A stretch of 64,000 bases of DNA, taken from NCBI RefSeq assembly GCF_013520985.1, contig NZ_JACDTY010000001.1, positions 186,001 through 250,000 on the forward strand, read 5' to 3'. The notes below the pieces were generated by a model. It was not told the DNA's origin. It did no database searches and saw nothing but the letters and a program-made list of their open reading frames with translations. The position numbers were made by a program, and so were the translations under genes. Source of the DNA: Mesorhizobium neociceri (GTDB lineage Bacteria; Pseudomonadota; Alphaproteobacteria; Rhizobiales; Rhizobiaceae). Shown here in pieces: positions 53,133-62,889 of this stretch (positions are counted from its first letter, which is position 1; each line of letters starts with the position of its first letter).

Positions 53133-54083
53133 ATGACCGACCAGTTGAAGAAAATCCTGCTCGGCGAACAGGGCCTCGTCGTCATCTTCATCGTCGCCTT
53201 TGCTCTGGTGTCGCTGCTGGTGCCGAACTTCCTCACCGACCGCAACATGCTTGGCCTGCTGCAGTCGGTGGTCACCGTCGGCATCGTCGCCTGCACCATG
53301 ATGTTTTGCCTCGCCGCGCGCGACTTCGATCTGTCGGTCGGCTCGATCGTCGCCTTTGCCGGCATGGTCGCGGTGATGGCGTCGAACGCCACCGGTTCGA
53401 TCCTGCTTGGCCTCCTCGCAGCAATTGCCTGCGGCGCCTTCGTTGGTTTCATCAATGGCGTCGTCATCGCCAAATTCCGCATCAACGCGCTGATCACGAC
53501 GCTGGCCACCATGCAGATCGTGCGCGGCTTTGCGCTGATTGCATCGGACGGCCGCGCGGTCGGCATCAACAGCCCGGATTTCTACCAGCTGGCGCTGTCG
53601 AAGCTGCTCGGCATTCCGACGCCGATCTGGGTGTTGGCCGTGCTGTTCTGCATTTTCGGCTTCGTCTTGAACCGTACCGTGTTCGGCAAGAACACGCTGG
53701 CCATTGGCGGCAATCCGGAGGCGTCGCGGCTGGCCGGCGTCAATGTCGACTGGACGCGCATCTGGATCTTTGCGCTGCAGGGCGTGGTCTGCGGCATTGC
53801 CGGCATCCTCTTGGCATCGCGCATCACGTCGGGCCAGCCCAATGCTGCGGTCGGGCTTGAACTCTCGGTCATCTCGGCTTGCGTGCTCGGTGGCGTCTCG
53901 CTTGCCGGCGGCCGTGCCACCATGTCGGGCGTCATCGTCGGCGTGCTGATCATGGGCATTGCCGAGAACGCCATGAACCTGCTCAACATCCCGGCCTTCT
54001 ACCAGTACATTGTGCGCGGCGTGATCCTGCTGCTTGCCGTGCTGCTCGACAATCTGCGTTCGTCGGCACTGGGCCGGCGCTGA
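53133..54083 (+). CDS. araH: CUT2 sugar ABC transporter permease, AraH-like
   Basis: 316-residue inner-membrane permease with about eight to ten TM segments. Family elements: CLAARDFDLSVGSIVAFAGM near the start, GFINGVVIAKFRINALITTL, and GGNPEASRLAGVNVDWTRIW. It lies 10 nt after araG; together with araF and araG it completes an L-arabinose-type importer. Confidence 0.92.
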   Translation: MTDQLKKILLGEQGLVVIFIVAFALVSLLVPNFLTDRNMLGLLQSVVTVGIVACTMMFCLAARDFDLSVGSIVAFAGMVAVMASNATGSILLGLLAAIACGAFVGFINGVVIAKFRINALITTLATMQIVRGFALIASDGRAVGINSPDFYQLALSKLLGIPTPIWVLAVLFCIFGFVLNRTVFGKNTLAIGGNPEASRLAGVNVDWTRIWIFALQGVVCGIAGILLASRITSGQPNAAVGLELSVISACVLGGVSLAGGRATMSGVIVGVLIMGIAENAMNLLNIPAFYQYIVRGVILLLAVLLDNLRSSALGRR

Positions 54084-54107
54084 CCATCTTCCAGTGGAGT
54101 GACAGCC

Positions 54108-54887
54108 ATGGCTGGGCGCCTGTCCGGTAAACGCATCTTCCTGACCGGCGCCGCACAAGGCATCGGGCTCGCCATCGCCGAGGCCTGCCTGGCCGAGGGG
54201 GCAAAGCTGTTCCTGGTCGACCGCGATGGTGCGCTGCTGGACAAGACGGTTGCCGGTCTTGCCGCACCGCGCGCTCATCTCGGGCACATTGCTGCCGACA
54301 TCAGCGACGGGGTCGCGATTGCTGCTGCGGTCAGGCAAGCAGCCGAAGCGATCGGTCCCATCAACGCACTGATCAACAACGCCGGGATGAATGTGTTCTC
54401 CACCCCGCTCGAGGCGACTGAGGAGGAGTGGAACCATAATTTCGACGTCAACGTAAAAGGCGCCTGGAACTGCAGCAAGGCGGTGCTGCCGGGCATGATC
54501 GCAAGCGGTGGTGGCGCGATCCTCAACATCGCCTCGACGCACAGCTTCACCATCATTCCGCACACGTTTCCCTATCCCGTCGCCAAGCATGCGCTGCTTG
54601 GGCTGACCAAATCGCTGGCGCTGGAATATGCGGGGCAGGGCGTGCGCGTGAACGCACTGGCGCCGGGCTATGTCGAGACGCAGAAGGCGACCGACTATTG
54701 GAACAGTTTTGCCGACCCGGCGGCCGCGCGGGCCAAGACGCTGTCGCTGCATCCCGGCGGCCGCATCGCCTCGGCGCGCGAGATCGCGCTGGCCGCCGTG
54801 TTCATGATTTCCGACGAGTGCCCGTTCATGAACGCGGCCACTCTCGTCGTCGATGGCGGGCTCAGCCAGCTGCAGCATCCCGCCTGA
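54108..54887 (+). CDS. Short-chain dehydrogenase (probable L-arabinose/D-galactose 1-dehydrogenase or related)
   Basis: 259-residue SDR. Cofactor motif is TGAAQGIG, then NNAGMNVFSTP, active-site ASTHS and YPVAKHALLGLT (Tyr/Lys), and APGYVETQ. The start ATG follows GGAG by 8 nt. Its place between the araFGH-type importer and the aldonate dehydratase points to sugar oxidation in the non-phosphorylative pathway. Confidence 0.88.
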   Translation: MAGRLSGKRIFLTGAAQGIGLAIAEACLAEGAKLFLVDRDGALLDKTVAGLAAPRAHLGHIAADISDGVAIAAAVRQAAEAIGPINALINNAGMNVFSTPLEATEEEWNHNFDVNVKGAWNCSKAVLPGMIASGGGAILNIASTHSFTIIPHTFPYPVAKHALLGLTKSLALEYAGQGVRVNALAPGYVETQKATDYWNSFADPAAARAKTLSLHPGGRIASAREIALAAVFMISDECPFMNAATLVVDGGLSQLQHPA

Positions 54888-54891
54888 CATC

Positions 54892-56604
<1,713 letters not shown>

Positions 56605-56613
56605 GGCCGACCG

Positions 56614-57519
56614 ATGCCGAATTTCCGGCCTGACGATTTCCACGGCATTCACGCCATTCTCTACGCGCTCTTCGACGAACAGGAAAAACTCGACCGCGCG
56701 GCGATGCGCAGGCAAGTCGAGATCTGCCTGGCGACCGGCGTGCACGGCATGGCGGCGCTTGGCTTGGCGACGGAGGTTGCCAAACTGACAGAGGCCGAGC
56801 GGCGGACGATCATGGATTGGACGGCGGAGGATATCGCGGGCAAGGTGCCGCTCGCCTTCACCATTTTCGGCTCATCAGTGGCTGAACAGGTCGCGCAGGT
56901 GCGGCACGCCGAAAGCGTCGGCGCCGATTGGGTGATCCTGCAGCCGCCACCGGTTGGCTCCTATGGAGCGCCGGAATGCATCCGCTTCTTCGGCCGCGTC
57001 GCAGAGGCCACCGACCTGCCGGTGGCGATCCAGAACGCGCCGGCCTTTTTCGGCCGCGGCCTGACAGCGGACGAAATCCGCGACCTCGTCACGCTTCATC
57101 CCAACATAAGGCTGGTCAAGGGCGAGGGGCCGGTCACCGACATTGCCGGATTGATCGAGCGTACCGAAGGCCGCATTCCTGTCTTCAACGGGCGTGGCGG
57201 GCTGGAGCTTATCGACAATTTCCGCATCGGCTGCCGCGGCATGATTTTGGCGCCTGACTGCATCGACCTCGCCGTGCGTGCCTATGAGGCGTTCCGCGCC
57301 GGCAATGAAGCCGTGGCCGAGGCCGAGTACGCAAAAATACTGCCGGCGGCCGTCTTCGTCATGCAAGGCATCGAGAACCTGATCTGCTACGGCAAGAGAC
57401 TGTTCGGCGCTCGTGCCGGCGTGCCGATACACGACCGCGCGCCGGCAATGCGGCCAAATGAGGTCGGCCTTGCGATGGTCGAGCGCTTTGCATCCCACCT
57501 GGGCAAATTACCGGGATAG
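56614..57519 (+). CDS. DapA-superfamily 2-keto-3-deoxy-aldonate dehydratase/aldolase (L-KDA dehydratase-like)
   Basis: 301-residue TIM-barrel class I lyase. The Schiff-base lysine is K169 in RLVKGEG. The usual catalytic Tyr of DapA (in YN-P) is replaced by Gln (AIQNAPAF), as expected for a dehydratase-type member rather than DHDPS. It probably converts L-2-keto-3-deoxyarabonate to 2-ketoglutarate semialdehyde. It is the last gene of the araFGH/SDR/dehydratase operon; the next gene is convergent. Confidence 0.87.
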   Translation: MPNFRPDDFHGIHAILYALFDEQEKLDRAAMRRQVEICLATGVHGMAALGLATEVAKLTEAERRTIMDWTAEDIAGKVPLAFTIFGSSVAEQVAQVRHAESVGADWVILQPPPVGSYGAPECIRFFGRVAEATDLPVAIQNAPAFFGRGLTADEIRDLVTLHPNIRLVKGEGPVTDIAGLIERTEGRIPVFNGRGGLELIDNFRIGCRGMILAPDCIDLAVRAYEAFRAGNEAVAEAEYAKILPAAVFVMQGIENLICYGKRLFGARAGVPIHDRAPAMRPNEVGLAMVERFASHLGKLPG

Positions 57520-57532
57520 GGGCTCTATCCCT

Positions 57533-57548
57533 GCGGCGTCGACGCCGC
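57533..57548. terminator. Short palindrome between convergent genes
   Basis: GCGGCGTC and GACGCCGC form an 8-bp perfect palindrome without a loop at 57533-57548. It may aid transcription termination but is weak evidence on its own. Confidence 0.25.
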
Positions 57549-57571
57549 GCTGATGGAGCGAGCAGCCGCGA

Positions 57572-58519
57572 TCAGAAACGCTCGCGATAGGCGCGCGGAT
57601 TGGTGCCCAGCACGCGCAGAAAGCCGCGCCGCATCGTCTCTTCCGAACCGAAACCGCAGCGGCGTGCCGTCTGGTTGACGGGCTGGCCCCGCTCCAGCAT
57701 CCGTCGCGCCGCCTCGATCCGGATCTCCTCGATTGCGCGGGCAGGTGTCCGGCCGGTGGCCTCGCGATAGCGCCGTGAAAAACTGCGCGGGCTCATATTG
57801 GCGTGGTCGGCCAACTGCGTCAGCGACAGGTCGCCTGCTAGATTTTCGAGGATCCAGCCATGCAGCCGGTCGAAGCGCCCGTCGCCTTGCTGCAGCTTGA
57901 GCGTCTGGCTGAATTGCGCCTGGCCGCCGGGACGTTTCAGGAAGACCACCAACTCGCGCGCCACGCTGAGCGCCGTATGCCGGCCAAGATCGGCCTCGAC
58001 GAGGGAGAGGGCGAGATCGATACCGGCCGTCACGCCGGCCGATGTCCAGACATTGCCGTCACGAATGAAGATTGGGTCGGGTTCGAGGCGAACCGACGGA
58101 AAGCGCCGGGCGAACTCCGCGCAGCGTCCCCAGTGGGTCACCGCGCGACGGCCGTCGAGCAGGCCTGCCATCGCCAGCAGCATGGCGCCGCTGCAGACGG
58201 ACGCGGTTCGTGTGGCATTGCGCGAGCGGCTGGCGATCCATTGGACCAGCTTGGCATCTTCGCAGGCCGCATTGACGCCCCATCCGCCGGGCACGACCAG
58301 CGTGTCGATCTCACCTCCGTGGGTTGGCAGCGCCGCTGCCTCCAGCACGAGACCGGCCGATGTCGTGATCCTTGGCGTGGCGGCGACCATCACGACCTCG
58401 TAGGGCGCTGGTTCTCCGGCCTGCCTCTTGAAGTCGTTGGCGCTGGCAAAGACCTGAAGCGGTCCGCTGACGTCGAGGAGCTGGATGTCGGGATAGGCAA
58501 GCACTTCGATACGGCGCAT
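57572..58519 (-). CDS. GlxA-type AraC-family regulator (DJ-1/PfpI plus HTH)
   Basis: 315 residues. The N-terminal DJ-1/PfpI-like domain (about 1-190) has ASVCSGAMLLA with a cysteine at the nucleophile position; the C-terminal AraC HTH domain (about 215-315) has two helix-turn-helix parts (LSLTQLADHANMSPRSFSRR and NQTARRCGFGSEETMRRGF). Regulators of this type sense small molecules and often neighbour DJ-1 genes. A longer frame to 59659 runs antisense through other genes and is rejected. It is divergent from the DJ-1 gene at 58607. Confidence 0.9.
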   Translation of the reverse strand: MRRIEVLAYPDIQLLDVSGPLQVFASANDFKRQAGEPAPYEVVMVAATPRITTSAGLVLEAAALPTHGGEIDTLVVPGGWGVNAACEDAKLVQWIASRSRNATRTASVCSGAMLLAMAGLLDGRRAVTHWGRCAEFARRFPSVRLEPDPIFIRDGNVWTSAGVTAGIDLALSLVEADLGRHTALSVARELVVFLKRPGGQAQFSQTLKLQQGDGRFDRLHGWILENLAGDLSLTQLADHANMSPRSFSRRYREATGRTPARAIEEIRIEAARRMLERGQPVNQTARRCGFGSEETMRRGFLRVLGTNPRAYRERF

Positions 58520-58606
58520 TGGGTTTGGCCTGAAACGAGGGGTGAATGGCAATCGTGCCAAACCATGATGCCGTAGATTGCCTGAAGTCAACCCGCGGAG
58601 ATTTCC

Positions 58607-59314
58607 ATGCCCCTTCGTTTCGGCATCCTCGTATTTCCCAACGTCCAACAGCTCGACCTCACCGGCCCCTACGAGGTCCTTGCGTCCACCAACGGCGCCG
58701 AGGTGGATTTGATCTGGAAGGATCGCAACCCGGTGATGTCGTCGACGCACCTCTCGCTTACCCCGACTGCGACCTTCGACGATTGCCGGCCTCTCGACGT
58801 GCTGTGCATTCCGGGTGGGGGCGGGGTCAACGCGCTGCTGGAGGACCAGACAGTCCTCGATTTCGTGTGGGAGCGCGCGGCGCAGGCGCGCTACATAACC
58901 TCGGTCTGCAGCGGCGCCCTGGTGCTCGGTGCGGCCGGGCTGCTGAAGGGCAAGCGCGCGACCACGCACTGGTATGCGCATGATTTCCTTGAAGAGTTCG
59001 GGGCGATCCCCGTCGATGAACGTATTGTCGAGGACGGCAAGCTCATTACCGCCGGCGGCGTCACTTCCGGCATCGATTTCGGGCTGGCGCTGGTTGCGAG
59101 GCTGCTTGGACAGGAGGAGGCTGAGATCGTGCAGCTCTCGCTCGAATATGCCCCGGCTCCTCCTTTCCGGTCGGGCACGCCTGCCGAGGCTTCGCCTGTC
59201 GTGCTGGCGCAGGCAAAGGAGCGGCTTGCGGGTTCGAGGCGCGTTCGCGAGGAAATGTTCGCTCGCTGGCGCGAGGCTCGCGCGGCCGCCGCACCGGCGC
59301 GCATCCACGGCTGA
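58607..59314 (+). CDS. DJ-1/PfpI family protein, isonitrile hydratase-like
   Basis: 235-residue DJ-1-type enzyme. Catalytic candidates match isonitrile hydratase (InhA) numbering: D17 (QQLDLTG) and C101 (SVCSGAL). InhA turns isonitriles into formamides. Ser follows the cysteine instead of the usual Thr, and the C-terminal tail is longer and charged. It is divergent from the GlxA-type regulator, its likely controller. A hairpin follows the stop. Confidence 0.85.
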   Translation: MPLRFGILVFPNVQQLDLTGPYEVLASTNGAEVDLIWKDRNPVMSSTHLSLTPTATFDDCRPLDVLCIPGGGGVNALLEDQTVLDFVWERAAQARYITSVCSGALVLGAAGLLKGKRATTHWYAHDFLEEFGAIPVDERIVEDGKLITAGGVTSGIDFGLALVARLLGQEEAEIVQLSLEYAPAPPFRSGTPAEASPVVLAQAKERLAGSRRVREEMFARWREARAAAAPARIHG

Positions 59315-59321
59315 AGCGACA

Positions 59322-59354
59322 GGGCCGAAGGCGCCTATCTCTGGCCTTCGGCCC
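59322..59354 (+). terminator. Stem-loop after the DJ-1 gene
   Basis: An 11-bp perfect stem (GGGCCGAAGGC / GCCTTCGGCCC) with an 11-nt loop begins 8 nt after the stop. It separates the gene from the GntR promoter downstream. Confidence 0.6.
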
Positions 59355-59370
59355 ACCTGCGTTTCCACTG

Positions 59371-59410
59371 TTGACACGTCCCTTCGTCTGTGTAGAAATT
59401 GGTTGGACCA
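59371..59410 (+). promoter_or_regulatory. Candidate promoter and FadR-type operator TGGT-N3-ACCA
   Basis: TTGACA (59371-59376), 16-nt spacer and TAGAAA (59393-59398) form a plausible promoter. TGGTTGGACCA (59400-59410) has the TGGT-N3-ACCA symmetry of FadR-subfamily GntR sites and would sit at the start point, consistent with autorepression by the GntR product. Confidence 0.55.
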
Positions 59411-59435
59411 TTGAACCACTTGAGTTTCCGCTGGC

Positions 59436-60170
59436 GTGACCGAATTCAGCCTTCCGCCGATCCAGACGACGGCCCGCGACGATGCGGTGCTGAAGGCTTT
59501 GGCCGGCTTTGTCATGCGCGAAAAGCTGGAGCCGGGAGAGAGACTGCCGACCGAGCGTATCCTCGCCGAGCGCCTTAAGGTCAGCCGCAACACGGTGCGC
59601 GAGGCGCTGACGCGCTGGGAAGGGCTTGGCCTGGTCGAGCGCCGGCAGGGCTCAGGCACCTACCTCAAGGCCGCCGTCTCGCTCGACATGCTGCACATGC
59701 CGCTGACGCTTGCCGGCGGCAATGATTTTACCGGCCTGATGCGCACGCTGGAAATCCGCCGCGCACTGGAGGCGGAAGCCGCCGCGCTTTGCGCCATTCG
59801 CGCCGACGAAGACGATCTCGCCGAGATCGAGCGCAAGCTCGACATCATGGAGGAAGAGTTTCTCAGCCGGGCCGGCATGTCGTCGGAAGAGGACTGGGAA
59901 TTCCATCAGGCGATCTACCGCGCCTGCGGCAATCCGCTGTTCGAGCAGATCATCGCCGCCATGCACGAGTTGTTCCACCGCTTCTGGGAACATCCGCTTG
60001 GCGTGCGCGATTTCGGCCACGCCAGCTTTCCCTACCACCGCACCATGTTCAATTGCATCGCTGCGCACGACCCGGAAGGCGCCCGGGCCGAGGCGCTGAA
60101 GCTGATCGCCACGGTCGAGGACGATTTGAAGCGCGGTGCCGCCAACCTCAAACTTTCGGACCGCAAATGA
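59436..60170 (+). CDS. FCD-type GntR regulator (FadR subfamily)
   Basis: 244-residue regulator. The winged helix (about 12-75) has LPTERILAERLKVSRNTVRE, followed by the FCD domain with LEIRRALEAEAAALC, a His in FHQAIYRACGNPLF and HRTMFNCIAAHDPEGA. GTG start (weak RBS). It overlaps the next gene by 4 nt (ATGA), so it is cotranscribed with the PLP enzyme. The operator just upstream suggests autoregulation. The effector is likely an acid from the adjacent pathway. Confidence 0.9.
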   Translation: MTEFSLPPIQTTARDDAVLKALAGFVMREKLEPGERLPTERILAERLKVSRNTVREALTRWEGLGLVERRQGSGTYLKAAVSLDMLHMPLTLAGGNDFTGLMRTLEIRRALEAEAAALCAIRADEDDLAEIERKLDIMEEEFLSRAGMSSEEDWEFHQAIYRACGNPLFEQIIAAMHELFHRFWEHPLGVRDFGHASFPYHRTMFNCIAAHDPEGARAEALKLIATVEDDLKRGAANLKLSDRK

Positions 60171-61363
60171 ACGAGCACAGCTTCGATCCAGGCATTTCCG
60201 GCAGCGACTATCTCGCCGAGGCGGCGACCCTTCTGGCGCATGACGACCCGTTCCCCGGCAATGCCGTGGTGCCGCCGATCTACCAGACCTCGCTGTTCAC
60301 CTTCGCCAGCTATGCCGAGATGGCAGACACCTTTGCCGGCCGCAGAAAGCAGCCGATCTATTCGCGCGGCGACAATCCGACGGTGATGGAATTCGAGGCG
60401 CGGGTCGCAGCACTTGAAGGCGCTGAGGCCGCGCGCGGATTCTCTAGCGGAATGGCGGCAATCAGCTCTACCGTGCTTGCCTTCGTCGGCGCCGGCGAGC
60501 GTATCGTTGCTGTGCGCAACTGCTATGGCGACGCCTACCGGCTGTTCGAGCGGCTGTTCCCGCGCCTGAACATCAAGGTCGACTATGTCGACGGTTCCGA
60601 TCCGGATGCGGTCGCTGCCGCACTTCCCGGCGCGAAACTGCTCTATCTGGAAAGCCCGACCTCGATGATGTTCGAGCTCCAGGATCTGGCGCATCTGACG
60701 CGGCTGGCGAAAGAGCAAGGCATAGTCACCACAATCGACAATTCCTGGGCGACGCCGGTTTTCCAGAAGCCGATCCGGCACGGCGTCGATCTGGTGCTGC
60801 ATTCGGCCTCGAAATATCTCGGCGGCCACAGCGACACCGTCGCCGGCGTGGTGGCGGGTTCGGCCGCTCATATCAAGCACATCAACGACCAGACCTACTC
60901 CCAGCTCGGCGGCAAGCTGTCGCCTTTCGAAGGCTGGCTGCTGTTGCGCGGCCTGCGCACGCTGCCGCTGAGGCTGCCGCACCACATGAAGAGCGGGCTC
61001 ACCATCGCCGAGCGGCTGAAGGCGCATGACAAGGTCGAGCGCGTCAACCATCCCGCCTATTCCAACCATCCCGGCAAGAAAACGCTTGCCGGCTATGCCG
61101 GGCTGTTCTCCTTCGAGGTGACGGAGGATGTCGATATTCCCGCTTTCGTCGATGCGCTGAAATTCTTCCGTATCGGCGTCAGCTGGGGCGGCCATGAAAG
61201 CCTGGTCGTGCCGGCAAAGGCCTCGCTAGAGCAGACGCCGGGTCTCAATTCGATGGCGCGCTTCGGCGTCAGCCCCCGAACCATCCGCTTCAGTGTCGGA
61301 TTGGAAAGCGTCGAAGACCTCTGGGCCGACATCGCCCAGGCCTTCGACAAAGCAAAAAAATAA
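60167..61363 (+). CDS. PLP-dependent trans-sulfuration enzyme (cystathionine lyase/synthase family)
   Basis: 398-residue Cys/Met-metabolism enzyme. It has PIYSRGDNPTVMEFEARVAA, SSGMAAIS, the Asp of TIDNSWATPVF (D191) and the Schiff-base lysine in HSASKYLGGHSD (K216). Closest by motif to cystathionine beta-lyase/gamma-lyase. It is coupled to a GntR regulator and is followed by a CUT1-type importer, an unusual setting for a sulfur enzyme. Substrate not resolved; other alpha,gamma- or beta-eliminations are possible. Confidence 0.88.
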   Translation: MNEHSFDPGISGSDYLAEAATLLAHDDPFPGNAVVPPIYQTSLFTFASYAEMADTFAGRRKQPIYSRGDNPTVMEFEARVAALEGAEAARGFSSGMAAISSTVLAFVGAGERIVAVRNCYGDAYRLFERLFPRLNIKVDYVDGSDPDAVAAALPGAKLLYLESPTSMMFELQDLAHLTRLAKEQGIVTTIDNSWATPVFQKPIRHGVDLVLHSASKYLGGHSDTVAGVVAGSAAHIKHINDQTYSQLGGKLSPFEGWLLLRGLRTLPLRLPHHMKSGLTIAERLKAHDKVERVNHPAYSNHPGKKTLAGYAGLFSFEVTEDVDIPAFVDALKFFRIGVSWGGHESLVVPAKASLEQTPGLNSMARFGVSPRTIRFSVGLESVEDLWADIAQAFDKAKK

Positions 61364-61389
61364 CTGGGTTCAAAATGGGAGTTCTGAAC

Positions 61390-62667
61390 ATGAGAAGACT
61401 GACAGTCATGCTTGCCACCGCTGCCGGCCTGGCGATTTCCGCCAGTGGCGCGCTGGCCGACACCACCCTCAAGTTGGTCGAGGTCATCACCAGCCCGCAG
61501 CGCACAGAATTTCTGAAGAAGCAGATCGCCGACTTCGAGGCGGCCAATGCAGGCGTCAAGGTCGAGGTGGTCTCGCTGCCCTGGGGCCAGGCGTTCGAGA
61601 AATTCCTCACCATGGTGCAGGCCGGCGATACGCCCGACATCGTCGAGATGCCGGAGCGCTGGATGGGCCTCTACGCCACCAATGGCCAGCTCGAGGATCT
61701 CGGGCCCTTCATGGCCAAGTGGGACGACGCCAAGACACTGGGCGACCGCGCCAAGCAGTTCGGCTCGACGGTCAACAACACCCAGTTCATGATCCCTTAC
61801 GGCTACTATGTGAATGCGCTGTTCTGGAACAAGAAGCTGTTCAAGGAAGCCGGTCTCGACGGCCCGCCGGCGACGCTCGACGACTTCATCGCCGATTCGA
61901 AGAAGATCTCCGCCATTCCGGGCAAGTACGGCTATTGCTTGCGCGGCGGTCCGGGCGCCTTCAACGGCATGCACATGTTCATGAACATCGCCGCCGGCAA
62001 GGGCGGCTATTTCAACGAGGACGGAACCTCGACCATCAATGACGAGGGCTCGGTCAAGGGCCTGCAGATGCTGGCCGACATGTACAAGGACGGCCTTGCG
62101 CCGAAGGATGCGGTGAGCTGGGGCTTCAACGAAACGGTCACCGGTTTCTATTCCGGCACCTGCGCCATGCTCAACCAGGATCCGGATGCGCTGATCGGCA
62201 TTGCCGACAAGATGAGCGCCGATGATTTTGCCGTGGCGCCGCTGCCGGTCGGACCGAGCGGCAAATCCTATCCGACGCTGGGCTATGCCGGCTGGGCGAT
62301 GTTCGCCAATTCGCAGCACAAGGACGATGCCTGGAAGCTGATGGCGACACTGTTGTCGCCCAAGGACAATCTGGAGTGGGCCAAGGAAGTCGGCGTCGTG
62401 CCGATCCACAACGGCGCCGACCAGGACGCTCATTTCAAGACCGAGCAGTTCAAGGGCTGGTTCACCGAGCTCAGCGACACCTCCAAATATGAAATGGTGA
62501 CGCCGCCGACGCATCTGGAAAACCTCGGCAACTTCGTCGACCAGGTGGCGATCAAGAACTTCCAGGAAGTGCTGCTCGGGCAGAAGACGGCCAAGGAGGC
62601 GGCCGACGCATGGGCCACCTTCCTGACCAAGGAACAGCAGGACTGGCTGGCCAAGAACAAGAAGTAG
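61390..62667 (+). CDS. CUT1-type ABC transporter substrate-binding protein
   Basis: 425-residue family-1 binding protein. MRRLTVMLATAAGLAISASG is the signal peptide start (cleaved near GALA); GGGAG lies 8 nt upstream. Mature region begins DTTLKLVEVITSPQRTEFLK and has PYGYYVNALFWNKKLFKEAG. Follows the PLP gene by 26 nt. Its permeases are downstream after a repeat-rich gap. Confidence 0.91.
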   Translation: MRRLTVMLATAAGLAISASGALADTTLKLVEVITSPQRTEFLKKQIADFEAANAGVKVEVVSLPWGQAFEKFLTMVQAGDTPDIVEMPERWMGLYATNGQLEDLGPFMAKWDDAKTLGDRAKQFGSTVNNTQFMIPYGYYVNALFWNKKLFKEAGLDGPPATLDDFIADSKKISAIPGKYGYCLRGGPGAFNGMHMFMNIAAGKGGYFNEDGTSTINDEGSVKGLQMLADMYKDGLAPKDAVSWGFNETVTGFYSGTCAMLNQDPDALIGIADKMSADDFAVAPLPVGPSGKSYPTLGYAGWAMFANSQHKDDAWKLMATLLSPKDNLEWAKEVGVVPIHNGADQDAHFKTEQFKGWFTELSDTSKYEMVTPPTHLENLGNFVDQVAIKNFQEVLLGQKTAKEAADAWATFLTKEQQDWLAKNKK

Positions 62668-62677
62668 GCGCCCTTTC

Positions 62678-62765
62678 CCTTCTCCCCGTTTCACGGGGAG
62701 AAGGTGTCACGAAGTGACGGATGAGGGGCAGCGCTATCCTCCGAAGGCTCGCGCTGCCCCTCATC
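62678..62765 (+). repeat. Three consecutive hairpins (intergenic mosaic element)
   Basis: Stem 1: 62678-62688/62694-62704 (11 bp, CCTTCTCCCCG). Stem 2: GTCAC-GAA-GTGAC at 62706-62718. Stem 3: GATGAGGGGCAGCGC at 62720-62734 with its complement at 62751-62765 (15 bp). The structure is typical of rhizobial intergenic repeat units. It follows the binding-protein stop by 10 nt, so it may act as an attenuator between SBP and permease genes. Confidence 0.75.
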
Positions 62766-62889
62766 TGCCTGCCCGTCCTCCGCCGCAGCTGCGCTGCAGC
62801 TACGGAGGGTGGACCGGCATCTTTCCCCGTGATGGGGAGGACGCTTGTCGCCAATTCCGGCGCTCCTCCAGGAGACGATTTAGCACCCG

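Noticed and set aside
51818..53569. 583-residue minus-strand frame opposite araG/araH
   Set aside because: Shadow of the ATPase and permease genes; no domain, no start signal.
58520..59659. N-terminal extension of the GlxA-type regulator to 695 residues
   Set aside because: It runs antisense through the DJ-1 and GntR genes; the natural start is MRRIEVLAYPD at 58519.
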